Assembly: GCA_016719755.1 (NCBI GenBank)
Contig: JADJYM010000013.1
Span: 64,501-128,500 of the forward strand
Direction of reading: 5' to 3'
DNA from: Novosphingobium sp.
Lineage (GTDB): Bacteria > Pseudomonadota > Alphaproteobacteria > Sphingomonadales > Sphingomonadaceae
Length of the DNA stretch: 64,000 bases
A model generated the notes under the pieces. The model did not search any database. It had not been told where the DNA came from and saw only the letters and a list, made by a program, of their open reading frames with translations. Position 1 is the stretch's first letter; every line of letters starts with the position of its first letter. The translations under genes were made by a program, and so were the position numbers. Below are positions 42,618 to 52,958 of the stretch, in pieces.

Positions 42618-45443
42618 TCAGGACTTTTTCCTGCGGCGGATTTCGGAGCGGACCGAGAGGCCCAGGGCGTGGCTGATCAGCGCGCCCTGTTCGGCCTCAT
42701 GGCGCTTGGCGAGGCCCGTGGCGGGCGAGGCGCTGGCGACGCGGCCGGCATAGCGCGGGCGGGTGACCTTGCGCTCGGCGGCGATCAGGGCTTCCTCGAT
42801 CAGGCTTTCGACGAAGAACCAGCCGCCGTTGTTGCGCGGTTCTTCCTGGCACCAGACCACGTCTTCCAGGTTCGGCATCCGCGAGAAGCGCAGCGCGAGC
42901 GGCTCGCCCGGGAAGGGGTAGAGCTGCTCCAGCCGGATGATCTGGGTATCGTCCATCCCCGCCGCGTCGCGCGCTTCCATCAGGTCGTAGGCGACCTTGC
43001 CGGAACACAGGATCACGCGCCGCGTTGCCTCGTCCGCCGCGCCATTGCGATCGGAGAGGATGCGCTTGAAGTGCGCCGCGCCGATGAACTCGCTCGCCTC
43101 GCTTTTCGCCATTGGATGGCGCAGCAGCGACTTGGGAGTCATGATGATCAGGGGCTTCCGGAACGGGCGGTGCATCTGCCGGCGCAGCACGTGGAAGTAG
43201 TTGGCCGGGCTGGTGATGTTGCACACCTGGATGTTGTCCTGCGCGCACAGCTGGAGGTAGCGTTCCAGCCGGGCGGAGGAATGCTCCGGCCCCTGGCCTT
43301 CGTAGCCGTGGGGCAGCAGCATGACGAGACCGTTGGCGCGCAGCCACTTCGATTCCGAAGCCGCGATGTACTGGTCGATCATGATCTGCGCACCGTTGGC
43401 GAAATCGCCAAACTGCGCTTCCCACAGCACCAGGGTCTTGGGATCGGCGCTGGCATAGCCGTATTCGAAGCCCAGCACACCGTATTCCGATAGCGGGCTG
43501 TCATGCACTTCGAACTTGCCGTGGGGCACGGTGGTCAGCGGAATGTACTTGTGCTCGTCGGTCTGGTCGACCCACACCGCGTGGCGCTGGCTGAACGTGC
43601 CGCGCCCCGAATCCTGGCCCGACAGGCGGACCGAGAAGCCTTCGGACAGCAGCGAGCCATAGGCCAGCGCTTCGGCGGTGGCCCAGTCGAACCCGCTGCC
43701 GCTGGCGAACATCTCGCGCTTGGCATCGAGCACGCGGGCCAGCGTCTTGTGGATCTGGATCGAATCCGGGACAGTCGTCAGCGTCCGGCCCAGACTGTCG
43801 AACAGCTTCTGCTCGATCCCGGTATGGACGTTGCGGCGCGCGGTTTCGGGATCGGCCGGGGCGTGCAGGCCGGTCCAGCGCCCGCCGAACCAGTCAGCCT
43901 GGTTGGACTTGTAGCTTTTCGCGGCGTCGAATTCCTGTTCCAGCGCGGCGATGAAGTGGGTTTCCACCTCGCCGCCGTAGTTGGCGTCGATCACGCCTTC
44001 CCTCACCAGACGCTCGGCATAGAGCTTGCTGACCGCCGGATGCTGGCGGATGCGCTGGTACATCAGCGGCTGGGTAAAGCCCGGCTCGTCGCCTTCATTA
44101 TGGCCGAAGCGGCGATAGCACCACATGTCGACCACGATGTCGCGCCCGAAGGTCTGGCGATAGTCGATGGCGAGCTTGCAGGCGAAGGTCACGGCTTCCG
44201 GATCGTCGCCGTTGACGTGCAGGATCGGCGCCTGGACGCCCTTGGCGACGTCCGAGGGATAGGGCGATCCGCGGCTGAACTGCGGGCTGGTGGTGAACCC
44301 GATCTGGTTGTTGATGACAAAGTGGATGCAGCCACCGGTGTTGTAGCCCTTGACGCCGGAAAAGCCGAAGCATTCCCAGACAATGCCCTGGCCCGCGAAG
44401 GCCGCGTCGCCGTGGATCAGCACCGGCAGGACCTGCTTGTGCTTGCCCGGACCGATGTCGTCGCGGAACACCTGGTTGGCGCGGACCTTGCCCAGCACCA
44501 CCGGGTCAACCGTTTCGAGGTGGCTGGGATTGGGCAGCAGGCTCATGTGCACCTTGACCCCGTCGAACTCGCGGTCGGCGCTGGTGCCCAGGTGATATTT
44601 CACGTCGCCCGAACCGCCGACGTCTTCCGGATTGGCGGTTCCGCCAGAGAATTCGTGGAAGATCACGCGGTAGGGCTTGGCCATCACGTTGGCCAGCACG
44701 TTGAGGCGGCCGCGATGGGCCATGCCGTAAACGATCTCGCGGACGCCCATCTGGCTGCCGTACTTGATCACCGCTTCGAGCGCGGGGATCATCGATTCGC
44801 CGCCATCCAGACCGAAGCGCTTGGTGCCGACGTACTTCTTGCCAAGGAACTTTTCGTACTGTTCGCCCCGGATCACGGCGGCAAGGATCGCCTTCTTGCC
44901 CTCGGGCGTGAAGTCGATGTGCTTGTCCGAACCCTCGATCCGTTCCTGGATGAAGCGGCGCTCCTCCACGTCGGCGATATGCATGTATTCGAAGCCGACC
45001 TTGCCGCAGTAGTTCTGCTTCAGGGTCTCCACGATTTCGCGCACGGTGTACCAGCCCATGCCCCGGGCATCGCCGACGAACACCTTGCGGTCCTGCGCGG
45101 CGCCGACGAAGCCGTGGTATTCAGGCGTCAGGTCTGCGGGCAGGTCGCGCTTGGCAAGGCCCAGCGGATCAAGATCGGCAGCCAGGTGCCCGCGCACCCG
45201 GTAGGTGCGGATCAGCATCATCGCGCGAACGGAATCGGCTGCGGCTTCTTCCACCGCGCGCTGGTCCATGGCCATGCCCGCCTTGCCGGCCGCCGCCTTG
45301 ATCGCGACCTGCATCGCGGTCGGATCGAGCGCCTGGGTCAGGTCGTCCTCGTCCGTGCCGCCAAAGCGCGGCCAGTCGCGCCGCGCCCAGCTGGGGCCGG
45401 GTTGCGGATCATCGGGGAGGAATTCGTGGCTTTCGCTGCCCAT
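42618..45443 (-). CDS. sucA: 2-Oxoglutarate dehydrogenase E1
   Basis: This 941-aa ThDP-dependent E1 decarboxylates 2-oxoglutarate and succinylates the E2 lipoyl arm. It has the N-terminal segment [10 protein letters not shown], then [29 protein letters not shown], the ThDP region [17 protein letters not shown] and [13 protein letters not shown], and the C-terminal transketolase-like half with [21 protein letters not shown]. The length is normal for the family. Confidence 0.97.
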   Translation of the reverse strand: MGSESHEFLPDDPQPGPSWARRDWPRFGGTDEDDLTQALDPTAMQVAIKAAAGKAGMAMDQRAVEEAAADSVRAMMLIRTYRVRGHLAADLDPLGLAKRDLPADLTPEYHGFVGAAQDRKVFVGDARGMGWYTVREIVETLKQNYCGKVGFEYMHIADVEERRFIQERIEGSDKHIDFTPEGKKAILAAVIRGEQYEKFLGKKYVGTKRFGLDGGESMIPALEAVIKYGSQMGVREIVYGMAHRGRLNVLANVMAKPYRVIFHEFSGGTANPEDVGGSGDVKYHLGTSADREFDGVKVHMSLLPNPSHLETVDPVVLGKVRANQVFRDDIGPGKHKQVLPVLIHGDAAFAGQGIVWECFGFSGVKGYNTGGCIHFVINNQIGFTTSPQFSRGSPYPSDVAKGVQAPILHVNGDDPEAVTFACKLAIDYRQTFGRDIVVDMWCYRRFGHNEGDEPGFTQPLMYQRIRQHPAVSKLYAERLVREGVIDANYGGEVETHFIAALEQEFDAAKSYKSNQADWFGGRWTGLHAPADPETARRNVHTGIEQKLFDSLGRTLTTVPDSIQIHKTLARVLDAKREMFASGSGFDWATAEALAYGSLLSEGFSVRLSGQDSGRGTFSQRHAVWVDQTDEHKYIPLTTVPHGKFEVHDSPLSEYGVLGFEYGYASADPKTLVLWEAQFGDFANGAQIMIDQYIAASESKWLRANGLVMLLPHGYEGQGPEHSSARLERYLQLCAQDNIQVCNITSPANYFHVLRRQMHRPFRKPLIIMTPKSLLRHPMAKSEASEFIGAAHFKRILSDRNGAADEATRRVILCSGKVAYDLMEARDAAGMDDTQIIRLEQLYPFPGEPLALRFSRMPNLEDVVWCQEEPRNNGGWFFVESLIEEALIAAERKVTRPRYAGRVASASPATGLAKRHEAEQGALISHALGLSVRSEIRRRKKS

Positions 45444-45519
45444 TGCAACCGGCCTTTCGCTTCAAATCTGTCGGGGCCTGCGCTCCCGGGGAGGAAACAC
45501 GCATGGCATAATCATGGTT

Positions 45520-45541
45520 GCCCGGGGCCGAAGCCCCGGGC
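45520..45541 (-). promoter_or_regulatory. Very stable UUCG-loop hairpin between sucD and sucA
   Basis: On the transcribed minus strand GCCCGGGGC-TTCG-GCCCCGGGC forms a perfect 9-bp stem with a cUUCGg tetraloop. There is no T-run, so it is probably not a terminator. It may protect the sucD 3' end, block ribosome or exonuclease passage, or set different sucD and sucA levels. Confidence 0.5.
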
Positions 45542-45552
45542 AGGGGATCTAC

Positions 45553-46443
45553 TCAGACGCGCTCCTTGAGCACTTCGGCCAGCGTCTCGCCCAGCAGCGA
45601 GGGGCTGGAAGAGACGCGGATGCCGGCCTCCTCCATCGCCGCGATCTTGTCCTCGGCGCCGCCCTGGCCGCCCGAGACGATCGCGCCGGCATGGCCCATG
45701 CGGCGTCCCGGAGGAGCCGTGCGCCCGGCGATGAAGCCGGCCATCGGCTTCTTGCGGCCGCGCTTGGCCTCGTCCTTGAGGAACTGCGCGGCTTCTTCTT
45801 CCGCGCTGCCGCCGATTTCGCCGATCATGATGATCGACTTGGTCTCGTCATCGGCCAGGAACAGTTCCAGCACGTCGATGAAGTTGGTGCCATTGACCGG
45901 ATCGCCGCCGATGCCGACCGCGGTGGTCTGACCCAGGCCGATCTGGGTGGTCTGGAACACGGCCTCATAAGTGAGGGTGCCCGAACGGCTGACGACGCCG
46001 ACGCTGCCCTTCTTGAAGATCGATCCGGGCATGATGCCGATCTTGCATTCGTTGGGGGTCAGCACGCCGGGGCAGTTCGGCCCGATCAGGCGGCTCTTGC
46101 TGCCGGAAAGCGCGCGCTTGACGCGGACCATGTCGAGCACCGGAATGCCTTCGGTGATGCAGACGATCAGTTCCATCTCTGCATCGATCGCTTCAAGGAT
46201 CGCGTCGGCTGCGCCCGGAGGCGGCACGTAGATGCACGAGGCGGTCGCGCCGGTCGCGGCCTTGGCTTCGGCCACGGTGTCGAACTGCGGCAGGCCGATG
46301 TGCTCGGTCCCGCCCTTGCCGGGGGTCACGCCAGCGACCATCTGGGTGCCGTAATCCAGCGCCGCCTGGGTGTGGAACGAACCGGTCGCGCCGGTCATGC
46401 CCTGGGTGATGACCTTGGTGTTCTTGTTGATCAGAATGGACAT
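45553..46443 (-). CDS. sucD: Succinyl-CoA synthetase alpha subunit
   Basis: This 296-aa protein has the N-terminal CoA-binding Rossmann part ([28 protein letters not shown]), [21 protein letters not shown], and the phosphohistidine in [14 protein letters not shown]. It catalyses succinyl-CoA to succinate with nucleotide phosphorylation, together with SucC. The beta subunit gene sucC is not next to it or anywhere in the window. GGAGGA precedes the ATG. Confidence 0.96.
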   Translation of the reverse strand: MSILINKNTKVITQGMTGATGSFHTQAALDYGTQMVAGVTPGKGGTEHIGLPQFDTVAEAKAATGATASCIYVPPPGAADAILEAIDAEMELIVCITEGIPVLDMVRVKRALSGSKSRLIGPNCPGVLTPNECKIGIMPGSIFKKGSVGVVSRSGTLTYEAVFQTTQIGLGQTTAVGIGGDPVNGTNFIDVLELFLADDETKSIIMIGEIGGSAEEEAAQFLKDEAKRGRKKPMAGFIAGRTAPPGRRMGHAGAIVSGGQGGAEDKIAAMEEAGIRVSSSPSLLGETLAEVLKERV

Positions 46444-46445
46444 CT

Positions 46446-47030
46446 TCAGAATCCTCCAATGGCTTGCGCCGTAAGTATCTGGCCTTTCAGGCCGAATTTC
46501 CGCACCAGCGGATCTTCCTGATCCGCAATGAAACTCACTTCCACCCCGTGACCGGGCTTCCAGCCAGGTTCCCAGAGATATTTCGTCTGCCCGCCCGGGA
46601 GCGGCTGGGTGCCGGTGCCGGGGCGGCCCATCAGGGCCTCGAGCGCGGCGGCGGCAATCGGCTCCGCCGCGTCGAAATCGTAGAGCCGGCAGCCGTTGCT
46701 CCAGGCGCCATCGGCATCCTGATAGCGCGACAGCGCCAGCCACACCTGCCGCTGACCGACCTTGCGGCTGAACTGCGCGCCCCGCAGGCGGGCGCCCGGC
46801 TCACGCGCAAGCACTTCTTCGCGCCCGCCATTGACCAGCCGGTCAAGGCTGGGGTGGGCTTGCGGCGCAACCGCCTGCCATCCCCCGCGCCGTGCCGCGC
46901 TGGCCATCGCCGGAAGACTGCGCACCTTGGCGCAGACCCCCTTGAACGCGGCGAACAGCGCCTGCTCGTCAGCCGTAGGGGCGGCCTGGGCGGCCCCGGC
47001 CAGGGCCAGCAGCGCGGAAGCCAGCGCCAT
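46446..47030 (-). CDS. Exported protein of unknown function between sucD and its upstream neighbour
   Basis: This 194-aa protein has a signal peptide ([17 protein letters not shown]). It has two notable Cys (FKGVCAKV and SNGCRLYDF) and several Trp and Tyr ([12 protein letters not shown]). I recognise no family. The stop is 2 bp before the sucD start, and the start is 2 bp after the previous gene's end, so it belongs to the same transcript as mdh and sucD. Confidence 0.75.
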   Translation of the reverse strand: MALASALLALAGAAQAAPTADEQALFAAFKGVCAKVRSLPAMASAARRGGWQAVAPQAHPSLDRLVNGGREEVLAREPGARLRGAQFSRKVGQRQVWLALSRYQDADGAWSNGCRLYDFDAAEPIAAAALEALMGRPGTGTQPLPGGQTKYLWEPGWKPGHGVEVSFIADQEDPLVRKFGLKGQILTAQAIGGF

Positions 47031-47032
47031 GC

Positions 47033-47547
47033 TCAGCGCCCTTCCGTGAACTTGACCGCAATGCGAATGCCGCGGGCCTTTTCGGTGCCCATTGGTTCCA
47101 GCACCACGGTCTGCGTTGCGGTTTTCCAGGCCTGCTTGAGCCCGTCGGCGGAGACCAGCGGCTTGCCAAGCAGCGTGGCAAGCCGGGTGCGGACCGCCTG
47201 GTCCCCGGCCAGATCGACCACTGGTGACATGATCATGCAGCGCCCCGCGTTCGGCCCCTGCTGGAACACCACCAGCATCGTCATGTCGCTGGGCTTGCTG
47301 AACAGCGCGGCGGGCTGGGGCTTGCCATCGGGCGTGGTGATGCTGCCCTGCTGCCAGCCGCGCTGCGCCAGAACGGCGAAGCTGGGCGAGGGCGTTCCGC
47401 TCGCCGCCATGCAATCGCGCACGTGACCGACAATCGCGTCGGCGCTGGGCACGCCCGGCGGCAGGGCCGGTGCAGCCGCCTTCTTGCCGGCCGCATGAAG
47501 CGGCGCGGCAAGCGCGGCGATTGCCATGGAGAGGAGCAGGCGGCGCA

Positions 47548-47548
<1 letters not shown>
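47033..47548 (-). CDS. Exported protein of unknown function downstream of mdh
   Basis: This 171-aa protein has a signal peptide (RLLLSMAIAALAAPLHAAG). Two Cys (VRDCMAAS, GRCMIMSP) recall the pattern of the neighbour at 46446, so the two may be a related or interacting pair. Its ATG shares a base with the mdh stop (TGATG). No family is recognised. The mature protein is expected in the periplasm. Confidence 0.75.
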
Positions 47549-48657
<1,109 letters not shown>

Positions 48658-48669
48658 TCAACTAATTCG

Positions 48670-48690
48670 TGCAAATGGTTCTCAATTGCA
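48670..48690. promoter_or_regulatory. Fur-like box, TGCAA...TTCTCA...TTGCA
   Basis: The sequence has TGCAA and TTGCA ends and a central GGTTCTCA, resembling alphaproteobacterial Fur boxes. It is 8 bp upstream of the candidate mdh -35 and about 160 bp from the mdh start. Iron-dependent control of the TCA operon is the simplest reading; an unseen small RNA is an alternative. Confidence 0.5.
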
Positions 48691-48801
48691 ATAAGCTTCT
48701 AACGCTAGGGAAACGGTCGTGATCCATCCGGCGCCGGATCGTTACATCCGGCCCTCATATCCGGTCGTGCCGGGCGGTCTTCTATCGGGGATCAGGCATA
48801 G

Positions 48802-48822
48802 GCGGGGAAGGATAAACCCCGC
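48802..48822 (-). terminator. Possible terminator hairpin after the GGDEF-EAL gene
   Basis: GCGGGG and CCCCGC are separated by a 9-nt loop, about 20 bp beyond the GGDEF-EAL stop. No T-run follows on either strand, so termination would be weak or Rho-assisted. Confidence 0.35.
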
Positions 48823-48842
48823 TTGAACGAAGGAGGCGGGCT

Positions 48843-50771
48843 TCAGCCCACCGCGCGCTTCGGCGCGGCGTCCTTCTCGCGCTCCTGCGCAAGGAGCATT
48901 GAGGCGAGGTAATCCGGAACGGCGCGGCTGAAGTAGTAGCCCTGGCCCAGCGTACAGCCCGCGGCTCGCACGGCGTTGACCTGCTCGACCGTTTCCAGCC
49001 CCTCGGCGACGATCTGCATCCCCAGCGTGGAGGCCATTTCCGAGACCGCGCGGATGATCGCGTCGCTCTTCTTGCCGACGTTGACGCCCGACACGAAGCT
49101 GCGGTCGACCTTGATCTTCCCGAACGGATACTTGTTGATGTAGCCGAGCGAGGAATAGCCGGTGCCGAAATCGTCGAGCGCAAAGCGCACCCCGGCCGCG
49201 CTGAGTTCGGCCATGAAGTCCTCGGTCTGCTTCGAATGGTCGAGCAGCACGGTTTCGGTGATTTCCAGCTCCAGCCGGTGCGGCGGCAGCCTGGCTTCGC
49301 GCAGCGCGCTGAGGATACCCAGGGCCGCGCCCGGTGCCTTGAGCTGGAGCGGCGAGAGGTTGACCGCCACGGTCACGTCGTCCGGCCACTGCGCGGCGGC
49401 CTTGGCGGCCTGCGCGGTGATCCAGTTGCCCAGCGTGATGATGACGCCGGTTTCCTCGGCCACCGGGATGAATTCGTCGGGGCGCAGTTCGCCCTTTTCG
49501 GGGTGGAACCAGCGCACCAGCGATTCGAAGGCGCGGATCCGCCCGGTCTTGAGGTCGACGATCGGCTGGAAGAACACCGACAGTTCGTCGCGCTGGATGG
49601 CAAGGCGCAGCTCGCTCTCGATCTCGCGGCGGCGCACCAGGTCGCGGCTCATCGACGGATCGAAGAAGCTCACCTGGTTCCGGCCGTTGACCTTGGCGTG
49701 ATACAACGCCAGGTCCGCACCCTGCATCAGGGATTCAAGGTCCGGCCCGTCGTCCGGCAGGATCGCCGCGCCGATCGAGCAGCTGATTTCCAGGCGGTCG
49801 TCGTCGATCCGGATCGGGCGGGTCATCTCGGCCAGCACGGCCATGGCGATGGTTTCCACCTCGCGGCGGTCCTTGACGTCGCAGGCCATGATGAATTCGT
49901 CGCCGCCGAAGCGGCCGATCACAGCTTCGGCCTTGCCCAGCGCGCGCAGGCGCTGCGCAACCTCGCACAGCACCCGGTCGCCGACCTGGTGACCCAGCGC
50001 GTCGTTGACTTCCTTGAACTTGTCGAGGTCCATCCAGAACATGGCGAGCCGCGGCGCCGTGCGCCGGCGCGAGAGGTGTTCGACGAGGAAATGGTTGAGC
50101 CCCGCCCGGTTGGCGAGGCCGGTGACGACGTCGGTCCGCGCGAGGTGCTGCATCTTTTCGGCCAGCCGCGCGCTGGTTTCCACCGAAGCGATCGAATCGC
50201 GCAGGGTGCGGAACACGTGCATCGTGATCGACATCATGCCCAGCCACAGCAGCACGATGGCCACCGCCAGGCCCTTGCGGCCAATGTCGCCGTCCTGCCA
50301 CAGGGCCAGGATGATCGGGAAGAACGTCAGGACCATCTGGCCGATCGAGATCATCGGCCGCCCCGCGTTGCGGGCAGCAATCCCCGCGCCATAGCCGATG
50401 GCATAGCCGACGATCAGCAGTTGGGCAGAGGCTTCCACCCTGAACCACACCGCCAGCGCGGCCAGCAGGCCCAGCTGGGCGGAGAAAGTGAAGGCGCCCA
50501 CTTCGTACAGCAGTTCCAGCCGCCGCGAATCCCGGTTGACCATGCGCGGCAGGACCAGCGCCAGCACCACGCGCGCCACCGCCACCACGCTGAGCGCGAT
50601 GGCGACGTGCCAGATGGCGGGGATATCGGCAATCGAGGCGGTCAGCAGGCTGGCCATGACGCCGGTGGCAGCGCCAACGGCGAGGTTCGCGGGCTGGGTA
50701 TAGAGCGTCTCGACCAGGGTCTTCCTGACCCGGTCGTCGATGGCATTGGTGCGAAACAGCACCCGCATCAA
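48843..50771 (-). CDS. Membrane GGDEF-EAL cyclic di-GMP protein
   Basis: This 642-aa protein has about six N-terminal membrane segments (to about residue 190), then a diguanylate cyclase domain with an intact RFGGDEF and an EAL phosphodiesterase domain. In the EAL domain the signature motif reads ESLVRW instead of EALVRW (Glu kept), and NLSPLQL, ITETVLLDH, DDFGTGYSSL and EGLET are all present. Both activities are therefore possible on sequence. No periplasmic sensor domain stands out. There is no obvious operon partner. Confidence 0.93.
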   Translation of the reverse strand: MMRVLFRTNAIDDRVRKTLVETLYTQPANLAVGAATGVMASLLTASIADIPAIWHVAIALSVVAVARVVLALVLPRMVNRDSRRLELLYEVGAFTFSAQLGLLAALAVWFRVEASAQLLIVGYAIGYGAGIAARNAGRPMISIGQMVLTFFPIILALWQDGDIGRKGLAVAIVLLWLGMMSITMHVFRTLRDSIASVETSARLAEKMQHLARTDVVTGLANRAGLNHFLVEHLSRRRTAPRLAMFWMDLDKFKEVNDALGHQVGDRVLCEVAQRLRALGKAEAVIGRFGGDEFIMACDVKDRREVETIAMAVLAEMTRPIRIDDDRLEISCSIGAAILPDDGPDLESLMQGADLALYHAKVNGRNQVSFFDPSMSRDLVRRREIESELRLAIQRDELSVFFQPIVDLKTGRIRAFESLVRWFHPEKGELRPDEFIPVAEETGVIITLGNWITAQAAKAAAQWPDDVTVAVNLSPLQLKAPGAALGILSALREARLPPHRLELEITETVLLDHSKQTEDFMAELSAAGVRFALDDFGTGYSSLGYINKYPFGKIKVDRSFVSGVNVGKKSDAIIRAVSEMASTLGMQIVAEGLETVEQVNAVRAAGCTLGQGYYFSRAVPDYLASMLLAQEREKDAAPKRAVG

Positions 50772-50880
50772 GGTTCGCCAGCGTCGGATAGTCGTCGCCC
50801 TCTCGTTAAGGATTGCCCTAAAGCAGCGATGTCACCGATTGGTTAACGCAGGCCTTCCAGCGCTCGGGGCTGCTCGCTGG

Positions 50881-51198
50881 TCAGCGCGGCGGACTGTCGA
50901 CCCGGGCGGCGAGAGCGCCGGCCATGCGCCGGTCGAGCGTGCGGCAGATACCCAGCCAGTAGTCGTAGCCCTGCCGGTCGCCGGCAAAGAAGGCGCGCTC
51001 GGCGGTCTGCCGGGCGGTCTCCGCCGCACCCAGGCCGTGGGCCGCGAAATGCCGCAGCGCGTCGCGCAGCAGCGGATCGTGGGCTGTGCCCGGCACCATG
51101 CGGTTGTCGTTGGCGGCGCGGCGGATCAGCCGGGCACGCAGGCGCGGGGCAAGCGACAGCTGCAGGGCGGGTCGGGCGGCGGCGAAACGGATCGGCAT
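50881..51198 (-). CDS. Small basic protein, unknown function
   Basis: This 105-aa Arg/Ala-rich protein has no signal peptide. The middle reads HDPLLRDALRHFAAHGLGAAETARQTAERAFFAG, which looks helical, followed by YDYWLGICRTLDRRMAGALAAR. I recognise no family; it is isolated between the GGDEF-EAL and cell-wall hydrolase genes. Coding is supported by the codon pattern and by lack of an alternative ORF, but not by a strong ribosome-binding site. Confidence 0.55.
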   Translation of the reverse strand: MPIRFAAARPALQLSLAPRLRARLIRRAANDNRMVPGTAHDPLLRDALRHFAAHGLGAAETARQTAERAFFAGDRQGYDYWLGICRTLDRRMAGALAARVDSPPR

Positions 51199-51324
51199 CC
51201 TGGGCCTTCTTGCAAAAGCTGGCCGGACATGGCCTTGGCGGGGAGCCGCTGCTTAGGCCGGGGATGGCTAAGGCTTGGTGAGAGGCTATGGTTTCCGCCG
51301 GTTAACCTTGTTGGTGGAGGCCGG

Positions 51325-52491
51325 TCAGGCGCCGGGCTGGGCGATCCAGCGGCCACTGTCGCGGTATTCGGGGCGCACGTCCTGCGGCGCCGTGGGCAGG
51401 GCATCGCCCCGGTAGAGCGCTTCGCCGCCGCGGTTCTGGACATCCTGCGAATAACGCGGCGCGGGCAGGGCGCGTGCTGTGCCCAGCGGAGCGCCGACGT
51501 CGCCCGGCTGGACCAGCCCGCCCGCCTGCGCGCGCTTGAGGCCCTCGTCATAGGCGCGCTGGATCGCCAGCGGATCGAGCGCCGCATCGGGCTCGCGGTC
51601 GGCGGCCGGATTGCGGGCGTGCGGCGCGGCCAGCGGCTCGCCCCCCAGATAGGCAAAGCGGAACGCGCCCGATCGCCCCGCCGCGCCCATGAAGCTGTAG
51701 AACCGGTGCGCGCCGATCGTGGTGAGATAGCGCAGGCTGGGTGCCCAGTAGGGGTGGATCGCGATGGTGTGGTAATGCGTGGCCAGCCCCACGCTCGGCT
51801 CGACATATCCGGCCAGCGCCGCCAGGGCCACGCCCTGCGCGCGTTGCCAGAACATCGGATTGGGGATCTTGGCCATCGATCCGTCGCAGGTGAAGCTGAA
51901 CTGGCAGCCGGTGCGCCGCTCGGACCCCTGAAATACCACCCCGCAGACCGTATTGGGATAGCTGGGATGGGCAACCCGGTTGAGCACCACCTGCGCCACG
52001 GCGCGCTGGCCCTGGTCGGGCTCGCTGCGCGCTTCGTAGTAGATCGCTGCGGTCAGGCACTGAATCGCGCGGGTGCGGTCGATGCCGGAATTGTCGACCC
52101 GGATCGCTCGGGCAACCGCCCCGGCAATGTCCGCCTCGCCCGGCGCGTTGTCGGCGTCGCTCTGGATGCCGGGCACCAGCGGGGTATCGTCGGTGGCAAG
52201 GTAGTAGAAGGCCGATCCCGGAAAGCTGTCGCCTGTCCGCTCGAACGGCATCGGCTCAAGCTCAAGCTGCGCGGCCCCGGCATTGCCGATGTCGAAGGCA
52301 TCCCACTCGCCGCGCCAGTCGCCGGGCGCGGCAAGCGCGGGCACGGCCATCGCCGCCAGCAGCACCAGCACCCGCCGCCCCATGTGGCGGCGCTCCATCC
52401 GCTGACCCAGCCGGCGCGGGGCGCGCCGCTTCAGCCGCGCGGAGAAATCGCGCGGACGGGGTTCATAGGGAAAGGTCAGCCTGTGCTGCAT
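51325..52491 (-). CDS. SleB/CwlJ-type cell wall hydrolase
   Basis: This 388-aa protein has a membrane anchor or signal near residues 38-55 (GRRVLVLLAAMAVPALAA) and a SleB (hydrolase_2) domain at about 135-265. The domain has AIYYEARSEPDQGQRAVAQVVLNRV with the catalytic Glu, VCGVVFQGS, CQFSFTCDG and THYHTIAIHPYWAP. It should cleave peptidoglycan glycan strands. The C-terminal 120 residues are low-complexity and family-variable. A hairpin CTACGCGC/GCGCGTAG (52506-52525) lies 14 nt before the start. Confidence 0.88.
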   Translation of the reverse strand: MQHRLTFPYEPRPRDFSARLKRRAPRRLGQRMERRHMGRRVLVLLAAMAVPALAAPGDWRGEWDAFDIGNAGAAQLELEPMPFERTGDSFPGSAFYYLATDDTPLVPGIQSDADNAPGEADIAGAVARAIRVDNSGIDRTRAIQCLTAAIYYEARSEPDQGQRAVAQVVLNRVAHPSYPNTVCGVVFQGSERRTGCQFSFTCDGSMAKIPNPMFWQRAQGVALAALAGYVEPSVGLATHYHTIAIHPYWAPSLRYLTTIGAHRFYSFMGAAGRSGAFRFAYLGGEPLAAPHARNPAADREPDAALDPLAIQRAYDEGLKRAQAGGLVQPGDVGAPLGTARALPAPRYSQDVQNRGGEALYRGDALPTAPQDVRPEYRDSGRWIAQPGA

Positions 52492-52671
52492 CGCTTCTCT
52501 GTGTGGCTACGCGCCCTTGCGCGTAGGCCGGGAAACCGGGACGGCGCCAGCGGGCTTTTCGCGCCGTGCCGAACCGGGACGTGTGCCGGGCATAGGGGCA
52601 AGCGGTTAAGAAATGGCGCAATTCACGCGCCCGCTTGCAAGGGGCACCGGCCAGGCCTATGCGCGGCCCCA

Positions 52672-52845
52672 CGTCATGGGTTGCCTGTGCAAGCAGGCCT
52701 AAGAGGGAAGCGGGTCCTATTCCCGCGCTGCCCCCGCAACTGTGACCGGGGAGCGCCGCTCCACTATGCCACTGGCTTCATTCCTTCGGGAAGGGCCGGG
52801 AAGGCGGGGCAGGCGCGCTGATCCGGGAGCCAGGAGACCTGCCGA
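52672..52845 (+). ncRNA. Cobalamin riboswitch
   Basis: This is the leader of the btuB operon. The conserved order is present: GAGGGAAGCGGGTCC, then ATTCCCGCGCTGCCCCCGCAACTGTGAC, then GCCACTGG, and the B12 box AGCCAGGAGACCTGCC (52828-52843). Adenosylcobalamin binding should reduce expression of the downstream transporter genes. The expression platform probably includes the CCCGCG/CGCGGG hairpin at 52893-52909 and the region up to the btuB ribosome-binding site. Confidence 0.93.
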
Positions 52846-52892
52846 TGACGGTCGTTCCGCGCCGGGCGGGGTGTACCGGATTGCAGCGTGGA

Positions 52893-52909
52893 CCCGCGTT
52901 TGGCGCGGG
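52893..52909 (+). promoter_or_regulatory. Hairpin CCCGCG-TTTGG-CGCGGG, probable riboswitch expression platform
   Basis: A perfect 6-bp stem and 5-nt loop lie 50 nt after the B12 box and 10 nt before a short upstream ORF. No T-run follows, which favours control of translation over termination. Confidence 0.45.
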
Positions 52910-52919
52910 GCCTCTCGCC

Positions 52920-52958
52920 ATGAACGGCATTCGTTCATTGCTGGAGGATTGCGCGTGA
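52920..52958 (+). CDS. 12-aa upstream ORF overlapping the btuB start
   Basis: ATG at 52920 opens MNGIRSLLEDCA and stops at a TGA that overlaps the btuB GTG (GTGA). The btuB Shine-Dalgarno GGAGGA lies inside this ORF. If translated, it would couple ribosome passage to btuB initiation and could relay the riboswitch state. Its own ribosome-binding site is weak, so translation is uncertain. Confidence 0.35.
   Translation: MNGIRSLLEDCA

Noticed and set aside
43503-45569. A 688-codon open frame antisense to sucA
   Set aside because: The opposite strand carries an intact 2-oxoglutarate dehydrogenase E1; the antisense product has no recognisable domain and no ribosome-binding site.
50831-50846. ACCGATTGGTTAA upstream of the GGDEF-EAL gene as a third acyl-CoA regulon operator
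   Set aside because: Only one half matches the TTAACCG arms and the symmetry is lost, so chance similarity is more likely.
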